From CBDDHT01 sp965228615 (GTDB taxonomy: Bacteria; Pseudomonadota; Alphaproteobacteria; Rhizobiales; Methyloligellaceae), in NCBI GenBank assembly GCA_965228615.1, contig CBDDHT010000005.1, forward strand, positions 186,001 through 250,000: DNA of 64,000 nt, read 5' to 3'. Made by a program: the position numbers and the translations under genes. This document shows positions 16,318 through 23,457 of this stretch, piece after piece. Under the pieces are notes generated by a model that was not told the DNA's origin, searched no databases, and worked only from the letters and a program-made list of their open reading frames with translations. Each line of letters starts with the position of its first letter. Within the stretch, counting starts at the first letter, position 1.

Positions 16318-18036
16318 CTAGCGGACTGGCCCGCCCTTGCCTCGCTCCGCCGACTTCGCTTGTTCCAGCTTGCGGGCTTCCTGTCGAACACGAACCTGCC
16401 CCTTGTCCAGCACTTTCAAGGTGCTCTTCACCCGCTCTATCTGTTTGGGATCGAGGCCGTGTTTCTGGGAGAGCTCCGCATGCCTTTCAGGCTTCATGTG
16501 CGCACGGATCTCCCTCAAGTCCGTGCCGAAGCGTTTTTCCAGCGTGGCCATCACCTGCCGGAGCTCGGCCTTGTGCGCCTCGGTCAACGGCATGGTTTCC
16601 TGAATGGCTTTCATCAGCGATTGGCTTGGCGCGCTGACCTCAACCCGCGCCTGGTCGACAACGGCGCGGCGCTCCTGGGCCATCGTCTTGCGGATCCCGT
16701 GCACCACGTTGATGTGGGTTTCCACGATGGCACGCAGGTTCACGGTACCGGCAAGGGCATTCCGGCGCGCAAGCCGCTCTTCGCGGCTGGAAGTTATGCC
16801 GCCTCGCCCTGCGAGTTTGCCGAATTTCTCGGGACCGTCCTTCAATTCATAAGCCAGCGAGGCATCGCCAAGTTTGCCCAGTTCTGCGGCGTCTTTCACC
16901 CGATTGATAACCTTTTGAGGATCCGCGAAGACGACCTTGAGATGGCGCTCCAGGCTCTCGGTCGATTTGATGGCAGCTTTTGAAACCGCAAGCCGGTCCT
17001 GCAGCTCCTCTCTCGTCACCTCGGGGCTGAGCACCTTTTCCGGCACCATGACGCCGGCGGCTTCATAAACGAGAGATTCAAGGCGCTCCTTGGTGGAGCT
17101 AAGAACACGTTCGGCATTCTGTGCCGGCGGCTGGCCCAGAATGGAAAAATCCGATTGGACCGTGATCGTGATTTCTGCATCGCCTGCCGGCAACCTGACA
17201 GGAAGGTCCGCCCGGTCCAGCGCGACGATGCCCTTTTCGGTCAACAGGCTGGCAACGCGGTCGCTGTGTCCCAGGATTTGACCGGTCAGGGTTTCGCCTG
17301 GACGGGATGCGCGTACATTGTAGTCGAACGGGTTCTCTCCAAGCCGTTCCAGATCCGAGAGTGCGCCCCGGATGGCCTCCCGCCGATTGGGATTTAGGGA
17401 GTCCTCGAGGAGATGTTGCATCAACGGGCTTTTCGGATCGTGGGTCGTCTCGATGGAGGCCTCGATCATGCGTGCCTTGGTGATGACGGATAAATCCACC
17501 TCGCGGCCATAGTGCTGACCGAGCATCGTAATGAAGGCTTCCTGGGCGCGGCCATTGCCTTCCCGAAAGGGGTGAACGTAGTTGAGCTCCGACAGCGCCA
17601 GGGCCGCCCGTCTGGCGAATTCTTCCGGGGTGGCCGATTTCATGACACTCTGGTCTTGAATCGGCTTCAAGGCTTCGTTCAAGCCCAATTCCAGACGGGA
17701 ACCGTGCAAAAAGGACGTTCCGCCTTTCGATATGACGCCGATCGGCTCAACGCGCTCGCCATCAATGACAGGGCATTCGTTCCGGGTATGCCCTGCCCAC
17801 TCGTAGACATCCTGAAAAATGAAGCGGTGTATGGCTTTTAAGTGAGCAGCGTCGAAGTTGCCCGAGGGGCCACGGCCTTGAACGACTTCTGCCATCCGCG
17901 AGGTCGTTAGCGCGTATTCGGCGGTCGTCAGATCACTTCGGGTTCTGAGGTTCAACTTGTTCCGCAGGACGCCTGAGCGCTCCGGATCCCCTGGAACGTC
18001 CGGATAGGTGTAAGAGCCTTTTTGTTCGTTGCTCAA
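16318..18036 (-). CDS. Fic-BID toxin-like protein (FicT/VbhT-type)
   Basis: A 572-residue protein starting at a TTG at 18036 behind GTGAGGAA. Residues about 20-215 are a Fic domain with the loop HPFREGNGRAQE at 155-166. Residues about 245-300 look like the OB-type linker of VbhT and Bartonella effectors. The C-terminal 150 residues are helical and end in a basic tail, as in BID type IV secretion signals. Fic enzymes transfer AMP or related groups to target hydroxyls. Here the second arginine of the canonical motif (HxFx(D/E)GNGRxxR) is Glu166, which suggests altered nucleotide handling or inhibition. A small antitoxin-like gene precedes it. It may be exported through the plasmid's conjugation channel; this is inferred. 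Confidence 0.85.
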   Translation of the reverse strand: MSNEQKGSYTYPDVPGDPERSGVLRNKLNLRTRSDLTTAEYALTTSRMAEVVQGRGPSGNFDAAHLKAIHRFIFQDVYEWAGHTRNECPVIDGERVEPIGVISKGGTSFLHGSRLELGLNEALKPIQDQSVMKSATPEEFARRAALALSELNYVHPFREGNGRAQEAFITMLGQHYGREVDLSVITKARMIEASIETTHDPKSPLMQHLLEDSLNPNRREAIRGALSDLERLGENPFDYNVRASRPGETLTGQILGHSDRVASLLTEKGIVALDRADLPVRLPAGDAEITITVQSDFSILGQPPAQNAERVLSSTKERLESLVYEAAGVMVPEKVLSPEVTREELQDRLAVSKAAIKSTESLERHLKVVFADPQKVINRVKDAAELGKLGDASLAYELKDGPEKFGKLAGRGGITSSREERLARRNALAGTVNLRAIVETHINVVHGIRKTMAQERRAVVDQARVEVSAPSQSLMKAIQETMPLTEAHKAELRQVMATLEKRFGTDLREIRAHMKPERHAELSQKHGLDPKQIERVKSTLKVLDKGQVRVRQEARKLEQAKSAERGKGGPVR

Positions 18037-18050
18037 ACAGAATTCCTCAC

Positions 18051-18080
18051 AAAAATAAGCCGCCCATTCCGGGGCGGCCT
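18051..18080 (-). terminator. Intrinsic terminator between antitoxin and Fic toxin
   Basis: On the minus strand a GC-rich stem (GCCGCCC at 18059-18065 pairing with GGGCGGC at 18072-18078) is followed by TTATTTTT. It lies in the 64-base gap between the antitoxin stop and the Fic start and directly precedes the toxin ribosome-binding site. It should end most transcripts after the antitoxin and so keep antitoxin in excess. Confidence 0.75.
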
Positions 18081-18100
18081 GGACCTTCTCTGAAGGGAAT

Positions 18101-18307
18101 TCAGGACTTTTGAAAGCGGGCCATCATCTCGGCGCGGTGCTCTTCAATCGTTATGTCGCCGGCGACATAGCGAGCGTTGGCGTTTTCCAGAACCGGATCA
18201 TGAACATAGCCCTGCCGTTTGTTCGCTGCGGTGGCTTGCTCAATGGCTCTGCGGCGCTGTTCCACGGCTTCCGGGGAACGATCTGGACGGGAGGAATGAA
18301 CGTTCAT
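18101..18307 (-). CDS. Fic antitoxin-like protein (FicA/VbhA-type)
   Basis: A 68-residue protein starting at the ATG at 18307 behind GGAGA. Its layout, with RRRAIEQATAANKRQGYVHD then a second helix RYVAGDITIEEHRAEMM, parallels VbhA, the class I Fic antitoxin. VbhA blocks the Fic site with a helix bearing (S/T)xxxE(G/N). At the aligned place here I read ANKRQG (residues 28-33), so the Ser/Thr and the inhibitory Glu are replaced by Ala28 and Gln32. The partner toxin has lost the arginine that this Glu normally contacts, so the changes may be matched. It is the first gene of the pair. Confidence 0.7.
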   Translation of the reverse strand: MNVHSSRPDRSPEAVEQRRRAIEQATAANKRQGYVHDPVLENANARYVAGDITIEEHRAEMMARFQKS

Positions 18308-18531
18308 GGGGTAGTCTCCAAACTACGGACCTAGCAACTGACGCCATAGAGAGCCTGAACCGGGAAAAGTTCCTAACTCTCTAACCTATAATAGCATTTT
18401 TGGCTGTCGAAGGCGAATGCCGAGCGTGTTTGCCGTTCATCTACCGAAGGTCCGGCCTTGCAAGCGAGCGATCGGCAAAGCTTATCCCGGATTTCGTCAC
18501 CGAACGCGGATCTGGCAATCAAGACTTCCAA

Positions 18532-18939
18532 TCAAACGAATGGATCGACAAGTTGCACGCCTGTCGGTTCAAAATCAGACGCGTTCCCGGTAACGACCCA
18601 TCCGTTACGGGTCAAAGCCTGAGCAGCAATCATCAGATCAGCGCCGTTGTGACCAATTCTCGCGGAGAGCTCACCCCAACATAAGGCATCTGATGCGGTA
18701 AACTCCAACAACCGGTCTCCAAACATTGAAACCGTCCGGTCCAACCACTGACGAAGATGCTTGGCAAAATCCATATTCCGCCGTTCCTGAAGCCGGATTC
18801 CTCTTTCAATTTCGCCAAGCGTGACAACGCTCACATAGAGCGTTTCCTCCGGCTTATCCGACAACCAGGCAGCGACCTTGGGCGCTCTTTCCGCACGCCT
18901 TGCGGCAGTAATCACGTTTGTATCCAGAACATAGATCAA
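18532..18939 (-). CDS. vapC: VapC-like PIN-domain toxin
   Basis: A 135-residue PIN-domain ribonuclease. It begins MIYVLDTNVITAARR (first acidic residue Asp6), has GEIERG (Glu in the mid-domain), and NGADLMIAAQA near the C-terminus with the later aspartate, ending in VTGNASDFEPTGV. These are the usual VapC catalytic positions. The ATG overlaps the stop of the upstream antitoxin (ATGA). The likely target is a structured RNA such as a tRNA, which the sequence cannot show. Confidence 0.88.
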   Translation of the reverse strand: MIYVLDTNVITAARRAERAPKVAAWLSDKPEETLYVSVVTLGEIERGIRLQERRNMDFAKHLRQWLDRTVSMFGDRLLEFTASDALCWGELSARIGHNGADLMIAAQALTRNGWVVTGNASDFEPTGVQLVDPFV

Positions 18940-19178
18940 AATTCGACATCCCGGGGCGTTACCTTTGATCGCTCAATGCCCTCTCCCGGGAAGCTGAGGA
19001 CATGGTCTGCAAAGCTCTCGCGCCGCCCCTTCGCTTCTCTGAGAAGCCGGCGATACTCTTCCGAGGAAATAACGACGACAGCTGGTTTGCCTCTGCGGGA
19101 CACTTCCTGAGGCCGGCCAGCCATTGCGGCTTCAACCACAGCGCTGAATCTGTTCTTTGCATCTTGAAGAGAAATCAT
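18936..19178 (-). CDS. Phd/YefM-type antitoxin
   Basis: An 80-residue antitoxin with the Phd/YefM N-terminal DNA-binding fold (MISLQDAKNRFSAVVEAAM, then RRGKPAVVVISSEEYRRLL) and a C-terminal toxin-binding tail. It precedes and overlaps the vapC gene, so the two form a plasmid-stabilising toxin-antitoxin pair. A 16-bp perfect palindrome 22 bases upstream is the probable operator for autoregulation. Confidence 0.88.
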   Translation of the reverse strand: MISLQDAKNRFSAVVEAAMAGRPQEVSRRGKPAVVVISSEEYRRLLREAKGRRESFADHVLSFPGEGIERSKVTPRDVEF

Positions 19179-19200
19179 CTCGCCCTCACTAACTGGCTAG

Positions 19201-19216
19201 CTATCTAGCTAGATAG
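19201..19216. promoter_or_regulatory. Perfect 16-bp palindrome, probable antitoxin operator
   Basis: CTATCTAGCTAGATAG is its own reverse complement and lies just upstream of the Phd/VapC pair. A partly matching GGCTAGC extends it toward the gene. Phd-family antitoxins bind such palindromes over their promoter. Confidence 0.65.
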
Positions 19217-19292
19217 CATTTTCTTCATCGATTTCCAAGTCTATCGTGTGGTCAGCGCAAGTTTTCGCCGCCCGGTCCGCGCGTCCACCGCC

Positions 19293-20549
19293 TCACACCA
19301 GCCCATGCAGAGACTTGTGAAGGTGGAGTTTGCCCTCCCCTGCCCTGTCAATCATGGCGCGGAAATACCCGCCGGGCGAAGCAATGTGCTCCGGATCCCG
19401 CAGCGCCTTCTCTGCGACAACCACAAGGCAGGCCGCGGCCAGATATCTGCCTTGCCGCTCGACAGCGAGCTGATATCCGGCTGGACTTAGGCCGATCAGC
19501 AGGCGCAACTGTTCAGCAGCTCCACAAAGGGCTGGCCAACTGTTCAAGTTGATCCCGGTTTCTGCCTGTACCGATGAACATGCCGACTGGATGAGTCCTA
19601 TGGAAACGCCATCCAGGTTGGTTTCGGGTAATTTGCTTGGTCCTGCCCTGCCCGCTTGCGATTTCGGCCGTTGTGTTTCCGAGCGACCGCCGCAAGGCTC
19701 TTTTTCAAGAGCCATTTCAACGGCGAAGCCGTTGTCAGAAGGAAACTTAGTGTCTTGCTCGTTAGAGCAAGTCCGCTGAGAATTACTTCTAAGAGAGTCG
19801 GTTTGGGTTGTAATAGATAAAGGGCTGACATCAATGTCACCCGCGGATGACAATTTATCCTTTATTTCCAACGAGTGGGCGTCATGGAGAGCCAGAATTT
19901 CCGTGTAGATCGTTTCCAGGATCCCCGCCTTTTCCACGACAGTCAGTTCATCCCGGTTCACAACTGAATGGGCCCGTGCTGCAAAGCCGTGAAACTCCGC
20001 AGGCTCCAATTCGACCACGTCGGCGATCGCCCGTGAAAAGCGCGTGACGGCCCGCTTGGCTTCCTGCTCTGCCTTAATCCGGCGCTGGAACGCATCCGCC
20101 TGAGCCTTGAAGGCTTCCAAGTTGAAGCATGCAGGCGTGAAGTCGAGCCCGTAGGCCTGCGCGAAATCTCCGTCTGAACCGCGGTACATATAACGGCGCC
20201 CAGTCGGGCTGTCCCGATAGGCAAGCACTCCGGCTTCGACGAGCTTCTTCAGGCAGCGGGTGACGGTGCGTGTGGTGCGCCGTGTGTATTCGGCGAGCCG
20301 TTGATTTGAGATCGCCACCACCGGCCGTTTCCCTGTCTGGAAGTCGTCCGCCTGGACGAGGCCCAGGAGAATATCCAGGACATGGTAGGCCGTGCCATCA
20401 ATACCAAGCGCCGGCGCGACGCGTTTCAGAACCAGGGAGATTTCCTTTTTGGTGACCTTCGGCCGATCCTCCTGGGACGCCAGATGCGCGCTCGCAAGGA
20501 TCCCGGCAGACACCTTGCGAAAACTCGCAATCTGCTGAGACGAAGACAT
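19293..20549 (-). CDS. repC: Replication initiator RepC
   Basis: A 418-residue RepC of the repABC family. The N-terminal half holds winged-helix DNA-binding features (KKEISLVLKRVAPALGIDG, then RRTTRTVTRCLKKLVEAGVL). A variable Ser/Gln-rich linker follows at about 240-300, then the conserved C-terminal domain. The ATG at 20549 is preceded by AAAGGAGG. RepC starts replication at an origin inside its own coding sequence in known members, so oriV is probably within this gene. It is the last gene of the repA-repB-repC operon and is preceded by the likely antisense RNA locus. Confidence 0.93.
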   Translation of the reverse strand: MSSSQQIASFRKVSAGILASAHLASQEDRPKVTKKEISLVLKRVAPALGIDGTAYHVLDILLGLVQADDFQTGKRPVVAISNQRLAEYTRRTTRTVTRCLKKLVEAGVLAYRDSPTGRRYMYRGSDGDFAQAYGLDFTPACFNLEAFKAQADAFQRRIKAEQEAKRAVTRFSRAIADVVELEPAEFHGFAARAHSVVNRDELTVVEKAGILETIYTEILALHDAHSLEIKDKLSSAGDIDVSPLSITTQTDSLRSNSQRTCSNEQDTKFPSDNGFAVEMALEKEPCGGRSETQRPKSQAGRAGPSKLPETNLDGVSIGLIQSACSSVQAETGINLNSWPALCGAAEQLRLLIGLSPAGYQLAVERQGRYLAAACLVVVAEKALRDPEHIASPGGYFRAMIDRAGEGKLHLHKSLHGLV

Positions 20550-20677
20550 AAGTCCTCCTTTGCCGGAAGCGCATAAACGCGACCGGACACTGAGTGTTCA
20601 GATGCGAGACAAGCAAAAAGACGCAAGAAATCGTGCTCTGCTCAAAGACAGAACTTGCGTTGCGCTACAAGTGATTC

Positions 20678-20760
20678 TATGATTTTAGCTGCTACACATA
20701 GAGCATAGGCACTCGTGCTTATCTCAAGTTTGGACCCGCCCTTGTGGCGGGTTCTTTCGT
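20678..20760 (+). ncRNA. Probable repABC counter-transcribed RNA
   Basis: The repB-repC gap carries, on the strand opposite the operon, a promoter-like pair TTGCGT (20655-20660) and TATGAT (20678-20683) with 17-base spacing. It is followed about 55 bases later by an intrinsic terminator (ACCCGCC-CTTGT-GGCGGGT then TCTTTCGTTT, about 20736-20760). Size, place and orientation match the antisense RNA that limits RepC synthesis and sets incompatibility. The transcript ends are inferred. Confidence 0.65.
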
Positions 20761-20772
20761 TTAGAGCCTCAT

Positions 20773-21774
20773 TTACTCCCCCCTCTCTTTCATGTAATCC
20801 GCATAGAGACTGTTCAGTTGAGCCTTCAAAAACTCATCGAATCCTGGAGCTTTAGCTCCATTTACGGTGAACGTAGTGCCGCTTTTGGTCGATCTGATCG
20901 TCACCGGTACGTGCTCAACATGTTGGACCACCATCTTTGGTTTTTTCGGCTTTATTGCTTTCTTCGCGCTGCGAAGCACGAATTCGAAACGCTCGTCCGA
21001 AGTCAGCTCTGCGATGTTGTCCGCGGACAACATTTCTCGAAGTGGCTTCCAATCAACCAATTTTGCTAACTCAGCAAGTTCCATCCATTTTCGTCGCCCT
21101 GTACCAGGAGCGGCGCCAATCGCAACAATCAATTCGACGGGCAATTCTCTGATCAGCTTGATCATTTTTGATACAGCCGCTCTGTCCACTTTGAGCGCAG
21201 ATATAATGACATTCCGCTTGAACTTTTGGTCTTCCAATCGCGCTGCAAACAACGCACGTTCTATATAGGAAAGATTGGTTCTGGCACTGTTTTCCTGCCC
21301 TTGAAGAACGACCAGTTGCTCATCGTTCAACTCCCGAACGACAGCCTTGACCTTTCGATTGAGGCTTCTGGCCGCCCGAAGTCTACGATGGCCGAATGCC
21401 ACCTGCATGCGACCCTTTTGAGCCGGGTTTGGACGAACAAGGATTGGTACTAATTGCCCGTGCTCATCGATTTGTTGAACAAAGTCCCTCTCGACTTCCG
21501 GGTCCGCTTCCAAACGGTCGCGAACAAATGAATCGTCTATTTGAGAGGGATCCAGTTCAACGACCTTTTGTCCTTCCAACAGTTGCCGTTCTAATTCACT
21601 AGCACGGTCCATCTGACTTGAGAGTGAGCCAAGAGTTTTTGCGATGCCTCCAACCGGTGAACTTGACCGTCTATTTGGCGTGATGCCCGCCAGTGGGCGA
21701 TCCGATTTATTTGGATCCCCTTGGATTTCACCATCCTCGTCCGACGAAAAACTGATCAGGTCTTTGCGTGCCAT
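20773..21774 (-). CDS. repB: Partition protein RepB (ParB family)
   Basis: A 333-residue ParB-type protein. It has the ParB/Srx core with LVPILVRPNPAQKGRMQVAFG and RRLRAARSLNR near residues 105-140, the helix-turn-helix segment around SYIERALFAARL, and a C-terminal dimerisation region. It binds parS sites and with RepA segregates the plasmid. It starts three bases after the repA stop. One parS palindrome lies inside this coding sequence at 21016-21031. Confidence 0.93.
   Translation of the reverse strand: MARKDLISFSSDEDGEIQGDPNKSDRPLAGITPNRRSSSPVGGIAKTLGSLSSQMDRASELERQLLEGQKVVELDPSQIDDSFVRDRLEADPEVERDFVQQIDEHGQLVPILVRPNPAQKGRMQVAFGHRRLRAARSLNRKVKAVVRELNDEQLVVLQGQENSARTNLSYIERALFAARLEDQKFKRNVIISALKVDRAAVSKMIKLIRELPVELIVAIGAAPGTGRRKWMELAELAKLVDWKPLREMLSADNIAELTSDERFEFVLRSAKKAIKPKKPKMVVQHVEHVPVTIRSTKSGTTFTVNGAKAPGFDEFLKAQLNSLYADYMKERGE
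21016..21031. other. parS: parS site inside repB
   Basis: GTTGTCCGCGGACAAC is a perfect 16-bp palindrome matching the repABC parS pattern GTTNNNNGCNNNNAAC. The same 16 bases recur at 23111-23126 upstream of repA. Two identical copies beside repA/repB make these the likely centromere sites. Confidence 0.85.
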
Positions 21775-21777
21775 CCC

Positions 21778-22971
21778 TTACCTCCGTCCCCAAGTCACGT
21801 TTAAGAGGTCTTCGATTTCCTGGTTCACGAGAGACATAGATTCCATTGCGCGATCATAAGTACCGCGCACAAATTGGCTTCTTTCGACTTCATACAAAGT
21901 TTGCTTGGTAACACCGGCATCAGAAATAGCAGTAGATTTAAGCATCGCATGTTGAAGCATGCGATTTCCAAATATTGAACGCATAAACCCGGTCATCTGG
22001 CTTTGTGGTCCATCGTTTGGTTCGAAGCGAGTAACCAAGTAACGCATCCAATCATAGCTGGTACGCCCTCCGGCCTTTTCGACAACACTCATCAATTCAG
22101 CTGTCATAGAAAGAAATTGGGACATAGACATAACGTCCAACATCTGTGGATGTACGGTGATCAATACTCCTGTGGCCGCACTTAAGGCCGACATCGTTAG
22201 AAAGCCAAGCTGAGGTGGGCAATCAATGACTACAACGTCGTAATAGCTTTCAACGCTTGTCAGCACCTCCCCTATTCGGGCGAAAAACATGGACGCTGAA
22301 CGTCCTTCAGACATTGCTTTGGGCGTTTCATGCTCGAATTCCATCAATTCAAGATTGCCTGGAACAATATGGAGGTTTGGCGTATATGTGGATCGAATGA
22401 TTTCGCTTAAGGCTCGAGGGTCTTCATAACGGATAGCACCGTAAAGCGTTTCTCCCTCGTCGACATCTAGTTCGGGTTGATGTCCGAACATCGCTGACAA
22501 TGATGCTTGTGGATCAAGGTCAATTGTTAAAACGCGGTATCCACGCAACGCCAAGAACTGAGCCAAATGAGCAGATGTGGTGGTTTTTCCGGAACCACCT
22601 TTGAAGTTCATTACAGTGATAACCTGAAGCTTTTCATCTCCCCGACGGATCGGCACATATTTTGGCGTGCCATTTTTCTCGTCCAAGACCTGACGTATAT
22701 GATCCATGTCCTCGACAGAATATGTGCGCCTACCGTTCTCGTTTGGTTCGGGGCCATGCCCATCAGCGGCGACCTGACGTAAATAGCCTTCCTTAATGCC
22801 AATCAATTTAGCTGCTTCTGCAGGCGAAAATCTTCGGATAGTCTTTTGAGAAGCAGGTGGAAAGATTTTTCGTTGATGTATCTGCAATTGATGAGCGAGC
22901 TCATTCGCGTCCGCCGAAAGTGTCGTTGGCAGGTGTTCAGCAGCACCTTCAACCAGAAGATTGGTGTCCAT
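21778..22971 (-). CDS. repA: Partition ATPase RepA (ParA family)
   Basis: About 397 residues when started at the ATG at 22971 (MDTNLLVEGAAEHLPT), which has AGGA upstream; an earlier in-frame ATG at 23016 has none. An N-terminal MerR-like winged helix (SPAEAAKLIGIKEGYLRQVA) precedes the Walker-type ATPase with MNFKGGSGKTTTSAHL near residue 120 and VVIDCPPQLGFL. RepA drives partition and represses the repABC operon. It is the first gene of the operon; a parS palindrome lies 140 bases upstream. Confidence 0.93.
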   Translation of the reverse strand: MDTNLLVEGAAEHLPTTLSADANELAHQLQIHQRKIFPPASQKTIRRFSPAEAAKLIGIKEGYLRQVAADGHGPEPNENGRRTYSVEDMDHIRQVLDEKNGTPKYVPIRRGDEKLQVITVMNFKGGSGKTTTSAHLAQFLALRGYRVLTIDLDPQASLSAMFGHQPELDVDEGETLYGAIRYEDPRALSEIIRSTYTPNLHIVPGNLELMEFEHETPKAMSEGRSASMFFARIGEVLTSVESYYDVVVIDCPPQLGFLTMSALSAATGVLITVHPQMLDVMSMSQFLSMTAELMSVVEKAGGRTSYDWMRYLVTRFEPNDGPQSQMTGFMRSIFGNRMLQHAMLKSTAISDAGVTKQTLYEVERSQFVRGTYDRAMESMSLVNQEIEDLLNVTWGRR

Positions 22972-23110
22972 CTCGAAAAATCCTCGAACTGCGCATTTTT
23001 GAAAACTACGCCTCAAACTGCGCTGTTACAATATGCTCCGATTCGTTACCAATTTACAAACGCTTAACCAAGTGCATTTTTCAGCCTAGTTTCGACAAGA
23101 ACTTCGCATT

Positions 23111-23126
23111 GTTGTCCGCGGACAAC
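23111..23126. other. parS: parS site upstream of repA
   Basis: A second perfect copy of the 16-bp palindrome GTTGTCCGCGGACAAC, between the repA promoter region and the thiC riboswitch. Identity with the copy inside repB supports it as a RepB-binding centromere. Confidence 0.85.
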
Positions 23127-23245
23127 TTTTTGGAGTCACCCGGCACATTTCCTTCAACCTTTTGCCGCCAAAGTGACAGCACTTCCTCGTCGAGCCAAGC
23201 ATCTCTGTATTGACAAACGCACGTGGATGATGGCCGATGGCAACG

Positions 23246-23355
23246 TTACCAGGGGTGCCCCGGCAAGGGGCTGAGATACTGCTGGGCCGTTGATTGATGG
23301 CAGCGCAGTGACCCGTTGAACCTGATCCAGTTCATACTGGCGTAGGGACGGTGCA
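23246..23355 (+). promoter_or_regulatory. TPP riboswitch (THI element)
   Basis: The leader of thiC contains the conserved thiamine pyrophosphate aptamer: ACCAGGGGTGCC, GGGGCTGAGATACTG, then ACCCGTTGAACCTGATCCAG and CATACTGGCGTAGGGA. Order and spacing are those of bacterial THI boxes. About 100 bases separate it from the thiC start, enough for an expression platform hiding the GGAG ribosome-binding site at about 23448. High TPP should lower thiC expression. Confidence 0.95.
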
Positions 23356-23457
23356 AGCGCTGCAGTACGACGTTGCCCAGAATCCGGAGCGTCATGGCGT
23401 CTTTCCATCATTCCGGCTTCGAACTGGGTCTCCAACTTGAAAGATTGGAGCCTCAGA

